Made by a program: the position numbers and the translations under genes. Source: an uncultured Phycisphaerales bacterium (lineage in GTDB: Bacteria; Planctomycetota; Phycisphaerae; Sedimentisphaerales; Anaerobacaceae). From it: a DNA stretch of 64,000 nt. The notes under the pieces are model-generated. The model had not been told where the DNA came from. It saw only the letters and a list, made by a program, of their open reading frames with translations, and searched no databases. Of the stretch, positions 8,609-14,966 are shown piece by piece. The stretch covers positions 1 through 64,000 of the forward strand of contig CALEZT010000127.1 of assembly GCA_937927975.1 (NCBI GenBank), written 5' to 3'. The stretch's first letter is position 1, and the number at the start of each line of letters is the position of its first letter.

Positions 8609-8797
8609 ATGACAGACGCTATCCGCTGGCGGCAGAGGTTTGAGAATTTCGAGCGGGCTTTTCGACTGCTCCAGGAGGCATTCGAGAAGGACCCTTCCCA
8701 GATGTCCGACCTGGAGAAGGAAGGGGTGGTCCAGCGGTTCGAGTATACGTTCGAGCTGGCGTGGAAAACCCTGTACGAGCGACAGACCGATCCTTGA
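8609..8797 (+). pseudogene. Truncated nucleotidyltransferase-substrate-binding (HI0074-like) protein
   Basis: The 62-residue product begins MTDAIRWRQRFENFERAF and ends VQRFEYTFELAWKTLYERQT, then stops. The family (four-helix HEPN-like partner of a minimal nucleotidyltransferase) is normally about 130-140 residues and continues past the FELAWKTL helix. About half the protein is therefore gone and no partner nucleotidyltransferase lies next to it. I read it as a decayed MNT/HEPN-type module. Confidence 0.6.
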
Positions 8798-8821
8798 TGC
8801 CGCCGATCCGCATTACGATCC

Positions 8822-9016
8822 TCACCCGGTTTCCGGCGACGGCATGATCAGCCAGGCGATGATGTACGTCGCGGCGACGGGAATGATCGCCGTCGCCAAG
8901 CACAGGAATACGACGATCAGCCGGACCAGGGTCGGATCGACATCGTAGGTTTCGCCAATCCCGCCGCAAACGCCGAAGATCTTCTTGTCCGTCTTGGATA
9001 GGTGCAGGCGTTTCAT
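8822..9016 (-). CDS. PspC domain-containing small membrane protein
   Basis: 64 residues. The sequence opens MKRLHLSKTDKKIFGVCGGI, the classical PspC signature, followed by GETYDVDPTLVRLI and one hydrophobic segment (VVFLCLATAIIPVAATYIIAWLIM). Start 9016 has GGAGA upstream; earlier codons are possible. PspC proteins sit in the inner membrane and take part in envelope-stress sensing. No pspA or pspB is present in the window. Confidence 0.85.
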   Translation of the reverse strand: MKRLHLSKTDKKIFGVCGGIGETYDVDPTLVRLIVVFLCLATAIIPVAATYIIAWLIMPSPETG

Positions 9017-9053
9017 GCCGTTCTCCATCAATCCACTATGGAGTTCTACGCCC

Positions 9054-10688
9054 TCATTGCATCTCTTGTTCCGGCTCGGAGTTCTGCCCCCGCGGCGGCC
9101 AGATCGTCACATCGTCCGCGAGGACCGTGCTCGTGAAACTCTCATCGTCATATTCGGTCCGGCTTTCCCCCTTCTCATCGACCCCGTTCTCGCCCGTGCT
9201 GTACAGTACGAAACCTTCACCGGTCGGCATGTACACGAACGGTCGGCCCCAGGCGTCCGTCCAGGACAGGTCCTTTCCATAGGCCTCGGCTGCCTTCAAG
9301 TCCGACGGCCAGGAGCCTCGGTCGTTCTTGTACCGCCGGAGAGCGACGACCCCAAGAGTCCCCCGGCGGATCGTCTCGCCCCTGCGAAAGATCCTGCAAA
9401 GACCGACGTGGCTCTCCCGGCCCATCGATACCATGAAGTCCATGAAGTACTCGAAGTTCCACTGGAAACGCGATAAATCGGCATTCACAAACAGGGAAGC
9501 AGACGACCCTAGTGGATCGGAAGTGTCGGGCTCCAGGTCAGGCAGGGAGATTTGTTTCTCGTACGCTCTGTCGATCCTCTCGCTTACCCGCGCCGGATCA
9601 GGAGGAAAGGCGAACCACTGCATGATGACGCGTGCCCTGTTGGCCCTTTGCTCCCAATACCCGGGACGCGCCGCATACCGGGGATTTCGGCTCATTCCGA
9701 AAGGGTCTCGCGAGTAGCGAACCCGCCCTGCTTCACTGACCTGATAGAACCCTGCGGCCAGCAGGTTCTTCGTACGAAGCCTCTCAAGTTCGAGCGTGGC
9801 TTCGAAGGTCGAACGCCAGTTGGTTTGAATGGCCGCGACTGCGCGGTGCACACGGTCCAGGTAATCCGAGTCCAGATCGCCCTGAACCATCGCCCGATTG
9901 AACTGCTCCATCGCGAGGGTTTCGACTGCAGCACCCACGAGCGCAAACATAGGCTCCGGCTGCGAGGATAGATGCTCGCCGAGTCTCAGAACGACAAGCT
10001 GCTTCTGCACCGAGACATCCAAGCCTCGTTGCCCCCAGTCCCGGTTGGCCGCCGCCGCCAGCAGGAACGCCAGTTGCCGCATGTCGGCCGTGGGGGGAAT
10101 CTCAGCGTTCAGGGGCGCCAGCCAGCCCCGGATGCTCTGCTCGAAGAAGCACCGCTCCAGGCCGGCGGCCTCCACGAGCCGTTTCACCGTCGGCTCATGA
10201 TAATCCAGCCACGCCGCGACGGCCGAGTATTCCTCGCCCCGCCACGGTCCATTCCTCACCCTGTCATACCAGTCGGCCGGCACGTTGGGTTCGTTGGGGT
10301 CTCCTTCTCCCCAGGTCCGGCAGATCTCCTCGTAGATCCTCGCCGCGTTCTCGGCATCTGGAACACGGTGTTTCGCGAGGAATGCCTCCATCTCGTTCTC
10401 GAATGCATAAGGTCGCCAGCCCTGGGAGTCATTCGGCAGGAAGATCCAGACGCCCGAGGCCAGGAGGATCAGACCGATCGCAGCCCAGAAGTACCGTCGA
10501 GGTCTGCGGGGAATCACAGCGGCTCCCAGCACGAGGGCGAAGCTCAGCACAGCGATCTTCCACGGAGCATGAAAGACGATGCTCGCCACAAAGAGAATGA
10601 ACCATGCGGCAACCCACATCCACCGCAAAATCGCCAGGACTATCCGCATTGCGCCTCGACGCTTGCCATCCGCCAGCGTGTCGCTCAT
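9054..10688 (-). CDS. Membrane protein with a C-terminal pseudopilin GspG-like motif, function unknown
   Basis: 544 residues; ATG at 10688 follows GGAGGGAG. Three hydrophobic segments near the N-terminus (about 16-38, 41-60, 66-85) precede a long soluble region of about 450 residues rich in helices. The tail contains YKNDRGSWPSDLKA..., then DAWGRPFVYMPTGEGFVLYS and GENGVDEKGE. This resembles the C-terminal part of type II secretion major pseudopilins, where D.WG.P..Y....G..F.LYS.G.DG is conserved and binds calcium. No other secretion gene is adjacent. The similarity is by eye only. Confidence 0.6.
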   Translation of the reverse strand: MSDTLADGKRRGAMRIVLAILRWMWVAAWFILFVASIVFHAPWKIAVLSFALVLGAAVIPRRPRRYFWAAIGLILLASGVWIFLPNDSQGWRPYAFENEMEAFLAKHRVPDAENAARIYEEICRTWGEGDPNEPNVPADWYDRVRNGPWRGEEYSAVAAWLDYHEPTVKRLVEAAGLERCFFEQSIRGWLAPLNAEIPPTADMRQLAFLLAAAANRDWGQRGLDVSVQKQLVVLRLGEHLSSQPEPMFALVGAAVETLAMEQFNRAMVQGDLDSDYLDRVHRAVAAIQTNWRSTFEATLELERLRTKNLLAAGFYQVSEAGRVRYSRDPFGMSRNPRYAARPGYWEQRANRARVIMQWFAFPPDPARVSERIDRAYEKQISLPDLEPDTSDPLGSSASLFVNADLSRFQWNFEYFMDFMVSMGRESHVGLCRIFRRGETIRRGTLGVVALRRYKNDRGSWPSDLKAAEAYGKDLSWTDAWGRPFVYMPTGEGFVLYSTGENGVDEKGESRTEYDDESFTSTVLADDVTIWPPRGQNSEPEQEMQ

Positions 10689-10809
10689 AGCTCCCTCCGA
10701 AAAAGAGCCAACATCCCATGGACGCAGTCCACATCGGCGGCATGCGTCCGAACAATTAGGAAAGACGCCTCAGTGCCGAATCTCTTCAAATCGTAGCTCA
10801 AAGCAAGCC

Positions 10810-10927
10810 TCACGGCCCCTGCACGCGAATCTTGAAGACCACATTGTGGACGGCGGCCGGGCAGGCGACCTGGCAGGATGGGAGATGGGCGTCGTTGGGG
10901 TACAGGAGGCAGAAGGGCCCCGGCTCC
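10810..10927 (-). pseudogene. Duplicated 3' fragment of the yhcH-type gene
   Basis: Translates as EPGPFCLLYPNDAHLPSCQV... ending KIRVQGP and stop. It matches, with few changes, the last ~33 residues of the intact YhcH/YjgK/YiaL protein encoded at 11529-11984. The DNA copies (about 10825-10927 and 11535-11637) are direct repeats in the same orientation and bracket the brnT-brnA pair. No start codon or N-terminal part is present. Confidence 0.75.
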
Positions 10928-10959
10928 CACCTCCTTGGGGAGACTCCCGCGGTCTCTCT

Positions 10960-11160
10960 TCACTGCATGGCTTGAGCCAGCTTCATGTCCGATTTGAGCA
11001 GTTCATTGACCACGTGGGAGACATTCGACCGACGATTGCGGGCAATCTGCTCCACGAAACGTCGAACATCTGAATCGAGATAGACCGGCAGGTTCAGTTG
11101 GGCCTTGGCCTTGTAGAACTTGCCACGCGTTCCCTTGGAGAAGTCGTACTCTTTTCTCAT
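10960..11160 (-). CDS. brnA: BrnA-type antitoxin (ribbon-helix-helix)
   Basis: 66 residues. MRKEYDFSKGTRGKFYKA is a common N-terminus of antitoxins paired with BrnT, followed by an RHH-like domain (LNLPVYLDSDVRRFVEQIAR, then SNVSHVVNELLKSDM) that binds DNA and represses the operon. ATG at 11160 lies 4 nt after the brnT stop and has GAAGG upstream; ATGs at 11175 and 11190 would overlap brnT. Toxin-first order is the norm for BrnTA. Confidence 0.75.
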   Translation of the reverse strand: MRKEYDFSKGTRGKFYKAKAQLNLPVYLDSDVRRFVEQIARNRRSNVSHVVNELLKSDMKLAQAMQ

Positions 11161-11164
11161 GCCT

Positions 11165-11482
11165 TCATTTCCCATATTGACGTCGTTCATACCGCGTCGC
11201 TTTGCGACAAGAGAAGATACGAATGCGAGCGGCCGACGGATCGGTCCACTCGAACGTATGGCAGACCACAAGCAACCCTCTGTCCACAGACAATCCCAGT
11301 GTGACCCATCTGTCTTCCCGTTTGCTGTGCCCGGTGTCGTACAAAGAAAGAGCCTTCGGATCGGTGAAGACCGTGGCGGCTTGTTCGAAACCGACCCCGT
11401 GTGCTTTCCGGTTTCGTTCGGCCTTCTTGGGGTCCCACTCAAGAAACGTATTCCACCGTAGCGTCCTCGCACAATCACGCAC
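11165..11482 (-). CDS. brnT: BrnT-type ribonuclease toxin
   Basis: 105 residues from a GTG at 11482. The core matches the BrnT pattern: FLEWDPKKAERNRKAHGVGF, EQAATVFTDP, then HSKREDRWVTLGLS and the C-terminal RIRIFSCRKATRYERRQY that carries the conserved Arg/Tyr residues. BrnT is a RelE-fold RNase that inhibits translation until bound by BrnA. The gene sits directly upstream of brnA. The pair is bounded by direct repeats of the neighbouring yhcH 3' end. Confidence 0.85.
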   Translation of the reverse strand: MRDCARTLRWNTFLEWDPKKAERNRKAHGVGFEQAATVFTDPKALSLYDTGHSKREDRWVTLGLSVDRGLLVVCHTFEWTDPSAARIRIFSCRKATRYERRQYGK

Positions 11483-11528
11483 ATAGTCTGTATTCTAACA
11501 TATGGCGTCGGGGCCGGCAACAGGACCT

Positions 11529-11984
11529 CTACACCCGGATCTTGAAGACCACCTTGTGGACGGCGGACGGGCAGGCGACCTGGCAGGACGGGAGGTGGGC
11601 GTCGTGGGGGTACAGGAGGCAGAAGAGCCCCAGCTCCAGCCGCGTCTGGGCGGGGATCGTGCCCACGCGATAGAACATGATGTCCTTGGCCTCGTCGTAG
11701 GGCTCGACGACCTCCAGGCCCTGGATCGGCGACCAGGCCAGGACTTCCTGGCCCGCGATCAGGGCCTGGATGTCGATGTATGTCCTGTGCGACTCGAACC
11801 GGCCCTGGTCGATCGGCTTGGTCGTGTAGTGCTGGACGATGTAGAACAAGTCGTCGTCATCGACGGGATAACGGCCGTCGGGTTTCTGCGCGATCGCCGG
11901 GTCCGCCAGGACGGCGAAGGCCTTCTGGAATCGCTTGTGCATCGGCTCGTACAATCGTCCATTCTCGATTCGGTCGACAATCAT
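11529..11984 (-). CDS. YhcH/YjgK/YiaL family protein (TabA/EbgC-like)
   Basis: 151 residues; start at 11984 chosen for the GGGAGAGACGAG ribosome site and the MIVDRIEN opening. Cupin-like beta protein with family signatures FESHRTYIDIQ, PYDEAKDIMFY and FCLLYPHDAHLPSCQV, including His residues that bind metal in homologues. Members have been linked to sugar metabolism and, as TabA, to biofilm regulation. The ATGA overlap with the upstream HEPN gene puts it at the end of the glyQS-MNT-HEPN operon. Confidence 0.85.
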   Translation of the reverse strand: MIVDRIENGRLYEPMHKRFQKAFAVLADPAIAQKPDGRYPVDDDDLFYIVQHYTTKPIDQGRFESHRTYIDIQALIAGQEVLAWSPIQGLEVVEPYDEAKDIMFYRVGTIPAQTRLELGLFCLLYPHDAHLPSCQVACPSAVHKVVFKIRV

Positions 11985-12406
11985 CTCGTCTCTCCCGGCT
12001 TCTCGCATGGTACTTGCTTGCGGATCTGCTCACGAGCAAGGTCCGCCATTGTCACAGCCCCGGCGGCATCGCTCACTGTCACCGCCGGGTACTCCCCGGG
12101 GTAGCGATACTCCACAGCGTAGGCGGTAAGTTCGGTCGTCTCAGAGAGATACCCGGCCAGGGCAGGATCGCATGCCCCGATTAACTCAAGAAGTCGCTTG
12201 ATGTCGTGCGTCTTCGGGAACTCCACCTGCTGCCAAGTCAAGAGAGCCTTGAGATACTTCTCAACAGCCTGCTGTGCGTGGAATGCAATTGCTTCCAGTG
12301 GAGGATCGGCATCTTCCATGAGGCGATGACTGAGTCTCCAGTCGCCTTCAGCCTTCTCAAGCCACTGCTGGACGAGTTCTCGTTTGACCTCTTCAGGCGG
12401 CTTCAT
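11981..12406 (-). CDS. HEPN domain protein
   Basis: 141 residues; start at 12406 (MKPPEEVKRELVQQWLEKAE). HEPN signature AIAFHAQQAVEKYLKALL followed by FPKTHDIKRLLELI and YAVEYRYPGEYP. The nuclease-type R-X4-6-H motif of toxic HEPN proteins is not evident, so it may be a non-catalytic partner. Overlaps the upstream nucleotidyltransferase by 14 nt and the downstream yhcH gene by 4 nt. Together with the MNT gene it forms the usual MNT/HEPN toxin-antitoxin-like pair. Confidence 0.85.
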   Translation of the reverse strand: MKPPEEVKRELVQQWLEKAEGDWRLSHRLMEDADPPLEAIAFHAQQAVEKYLKALLTWQQVEFPKTHDIKRLLELIGACDPALAGYLSETTELTAYAVEYRYPGEYPAVTVSDAAGAVTMADLAREQIRKQVPCEKPGETR

Positions 12407-12713
12407 AGAGGACTCTCCCGTACTTGTGGGCCGGGTAGGCAATGCCGCCGATCACGTTCTTCGTCTCCTCGAACCGCTGCCGGCTCATGACGATTACGTC
12501 GATCGGCAGAGGCACATTCTCCAGAGCCGCCCGAATTCGGACACTCTCCTGCCGGGTATTCGAGACCTGCGACTCGACCACAAGCAAGTCCAGGTCGCTA
12601 TCGGCAGTCATATTGCCTCGAGCAGCCGAGCCGAAGAGGATCACGCGATCCGGCTGCGCCATCTGCACGATCTGACCAACAATGCTTTGAAGAATGTCCT
12701 CGGAAACGGTCAT
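12393..12713 (-). CDS. MNT-type minimal nucleotidyltransferase
   Basis: 106 residues from ATG at 12713, one nucleotide after the glyQS stop. The motif GSAARGNMTADSDLDLLVVE contains the GS..RG...SD.DL pattern of the DNA polymerase beta superfamily with the two metal-binding Asp residues; a third acidic position is in PIDVIV. In studied MNT/HEPN pairs this protein AMPylates and silences the HEPN partner. Translation should be coupled to glyQS. Confidence 0.9.
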   Translation of the reverse strand: MTVSEDILQSIVGQIVQMAQPDRVILFGSAARGNMTADSDLDLLVVESQVSNTRQESVRIRAALENVPLPIDVIVMSRQRFEETKNVIGGIAYPAHKYGRVLYEAA

Positions 12714-12714
12714 G

Positions 12715-14199
12715 CTACATATCCAGTTTCTCTCGCAGATAGGCCTTGATCTGGTCGACCGCGACGCGGGACTGCTCCATGCTGTCGCGCTCGCGGACGG
12801 TGACGGTGCGGTCCTTGAGGGTGTCGCCGTCAACGGTGATGCAGTACGGCGTGCCCGCCTCGTCCTGGCGGCGATACCGCCGGCCGACCGCGCCCTTCTC
12901 GTCGTAGAAGCAGGTCATGTACTTCTTCAAGTCGTCGTAGATGTTCCTGGCGATCTCCGGCATGCCCTCTTTCTTGACCAGCGGGAAGATCGCGACCTTG
13001 GTCGGGGCCAGGGCCGGATGGAAACGAAGCACGTTGCGTGTCTCGCCGCGGACCTCTTCCTCGTCGTAGGCGTCGACCAGAAAGGCCAGCGTGCTGCGGT
13101 CCATGCCCGCGCTGGGCTCGATCACGTACGGAACGTAGCGGCTCTTCTTCTCCTCGTCGAAGAACGACAGCGGACCCGACTGGTAATCCTCGGCCTCCTC
13201 GGCCAGCTTGACCTTCATCAGGTCCCGTCCGTTCTCGTGCCACCTCGTGACGGTCCGCATGCCCCGCTGGTGCTGGCGGAGATCGAAGTCCGTGCGGTTG
13301 GCGATGCCTTCGAGCTCCTGCCAGTCGCCGCTGCCGAAGGGGAACTTGTACTCGACGTCCACGCACGCTTTGGCGTAGTGGGCAAGTTCGTCCTTCTCAT
13401 GGTCGCGGAACCGCAGGTTCTCCTTCTTCATGCCCAGGTTCAGATACCAGTTGCAGCGTTGCTCCTTCCAATGCTCGTACCACTGCTCGTCGGTGCCGGG
13501 CTCGCAGAAGAACTCCAGCTCCGCCTGCTCGAACTCGCGGGTGCGGAAGATGAAGGCCTTCGTGGTCACCTCGTTGCGGAAGCTCTTGCCGATCTGGGCG
13601 ATGCCGAACGGGACCTTGACGCGGGTGCTGTCGAGCACGTTGCGGAAGTTGGCGAAGATGCCCTGGGCAGTCTCGGGCCGCAGGTAGAGCACCATCGAAT
13701 CGTCGGCGTTGGCGCCCATTTGCGTTTCAAACATTAGCTTAAAAGGCATGGGCTCGGTGAACTGGCCGACCGTGCCGCAGGCCGGGCAGACCTTGTTCTT
13801 CAGGTCGTGCGGCTGCGCCTCGACCGTCTCGACGTTCACGTGCTCGGCGTGCTCCTCCGCCTTCCTGCTGTTGGCTTCCTTGTCCTTGAGATGGTCCACG
13901 CGGCTTCGCGTGTTGCACTTCTTGCACACAGAGACGAGGTCCGCAAACTTGTCCGCATGGCCCGAGGCCTTCCAGACCAGGGGGTGCATCAGGATGCTAC
14001 AATCGAGGCCGACGACGTCGTCGCGCATCTGGACGACGTTCTTCCACCAGGCTCGCTTGACGTTGTTCTTGAGCTCGACGCCCAGCGGGCCGTAATCGTA
14101 GCAGCTCGCCAGTCCGCCGTAGATCTCGCTGGACTGAAAAATGAACCCGCGCCGCTTGCACAGGGATACGATATCGTCGAGCTTCGTCAGTTTTGCCAT
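12715..14199 (-). CDS. glyQS: Glycyl-tRNA synthetase (homodimeric class II type)
   Basis: Charges tRNA-Gly. 494 residues of the alpha-2 type, not the alpha2-beta2 type. N-terminus KLDDIVSLCKRRGFIFQSSE and YGGLASCYDYGPLG are signature. Motif 2 region: GKSFRNEVTTKAFIFRTREF, followed by EQAELEFF. Motif 3: EPSAGMDRSTLAFL. The zinc-like cysteine set CKKCN...CPAC is present in the insertion. The C-terminal anticodon-binding domain starts near LAPTKVAIFPL. First gene of a tight four-gene minus-strand operon. Confidence 0.95.
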   Translation of the reverse strand: MAKLTKLDDIVSLCKRRGFIFQSSEIYGGLASCYDYGPLGVELKNNVKRAWWKNVVQMRDDVVGLDCSILMHPLVWKASGHADKFADLVSVCKKCNTRSRVDHLKDKEANSRKAEEHAEHVNVETVEAQPHDLKNKVCPACGTVGQFTEPMPFKLMFETQMGANADDSMVLYLRPETAQGIFANFRNVLDSTRVKVPFGIAQIGKSFRNEVTTKAFIFRTREFEQAELEFFCEPGTDEQWYEHWKEQRCNWYLNLGMKKENLRFRDHEKDELAHYAKACVDVEYKFPFGSGDWQELEGIANRTDFDLRQHQRGMRTVTRWHENGRDLMKVKLAEEAEDYQSGPLSFFDEEKKSRYVPYVIEPSAGMDRSTLAFLVDAYDEEEVRGETRNVLRFHPALAPTKVAIFPLVKKEGMPEIARNIYDDLKKYMTCFYDEKGAVGRRYRRQDEAGTPYCITVDGDTLKDRTVTVRERDSMEQSRVAVDQIKAYLREKLDM

Positions 14200-14322
14200 A
14201 CCACATTGTCTCCATAGGTTCAGGGTAAACCTTGATTATATAGCCCCCAGGCGGGATTACAAGGCCCTGCGATCCGTCGGATTCCGGAGAAGTCCTGGGC
14301 CGCGTGGGCAGCCCCCACCCGT

Positions 14323-14646
14323 TCACTGGCTCAGTTTCAGGCCGAGAACCCCGATCACGATGAGCACGAAAGAAAGCAGCCGCAACTGGCCGGCTGGGTC
14401 TCCGAACCAGAGGATGCCGATCAGAAAGGTGCCGGCGGCGCCGATGCCGGTCCAGACCGCGTAGGCGGTGCCGATGGGGATCTGCCTCTGGGCCAGCCAC
14501 AGGAACAGGCCGCTCATCGCCATCGACAGCACCGCAAGGCCGATGAACGGCCACTTGAACCGCGTCGTCTGCGACAGCTTGAACCCCAAGGGCCAGCCCA
14601 CCTCAAACAGAGCGGCGATCAACAACAGCAGCCATGCGAATCTCAC
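14323..14646 (-). CDS. gdx: Small multidrug resistance family exporter, guanidinium (Gdx/SugE) type
   Basis: 107 residues from a GTG at 14646 with AAAGAGGTG upstream; the length and four membrane helices fit the SMR family. The substrate-binding Glu is in AALFEVGWPLGFK, and GTAYAVWTGIGAAGTFLIG is the SugE/Gdx-like signature, so guanidinium export is the likely role. I looked upstream for a guanidine riboswitch (ACGR-loop hairpins) and found none. Confidence 0.85.
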   Translation of the reverse strand: MRFAWLLLLIAALFEVGWPLGFKLSQTTRFKWPFIGLAVLSMAMSGLFLWLAQRQIPIGTAYAVWTGIGAAGTFLIGILWFGDPAGQLRLLSFVLIVIGVLGLKLSQ

Positions 14647-14966
14647 GGTCCATTCACCTCTTTGAGTCCTTTTGCCGGAGACGATAGCATCGAGGCGAGG
14701 ATCGATCAATAGGGTATCAGCGAAGAGAAAGAGCACGCGGATTCTCGCGTGCTTCGACGATGTGTTCGGGCCTCCTCTCCGCTGGTATCCCCAAAGCGAT
14801 AAACGCACCTCTCGAATGCGGCCGAAGATCCCTGCGTCAGGAAACCGCAAGAACGGTCATACGCCTTGGGCCGGGTCGCCAAAAAAGCCAAGACTTGCGT
14901 TGTGCCCTGCGGTACAATACTTCCCCAGTTGCCGACCACTCAGGATCGACTGAAGGAGATAAGGAA

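Noticed and set aside
14647-14766. Possible guanidine riboswitch upstream of the Gdx-type exporter
   Set aside because: Neither the paired ACGR-loop hairpins of the mini-ykkC class nor the ykkC core could be found in the leader.
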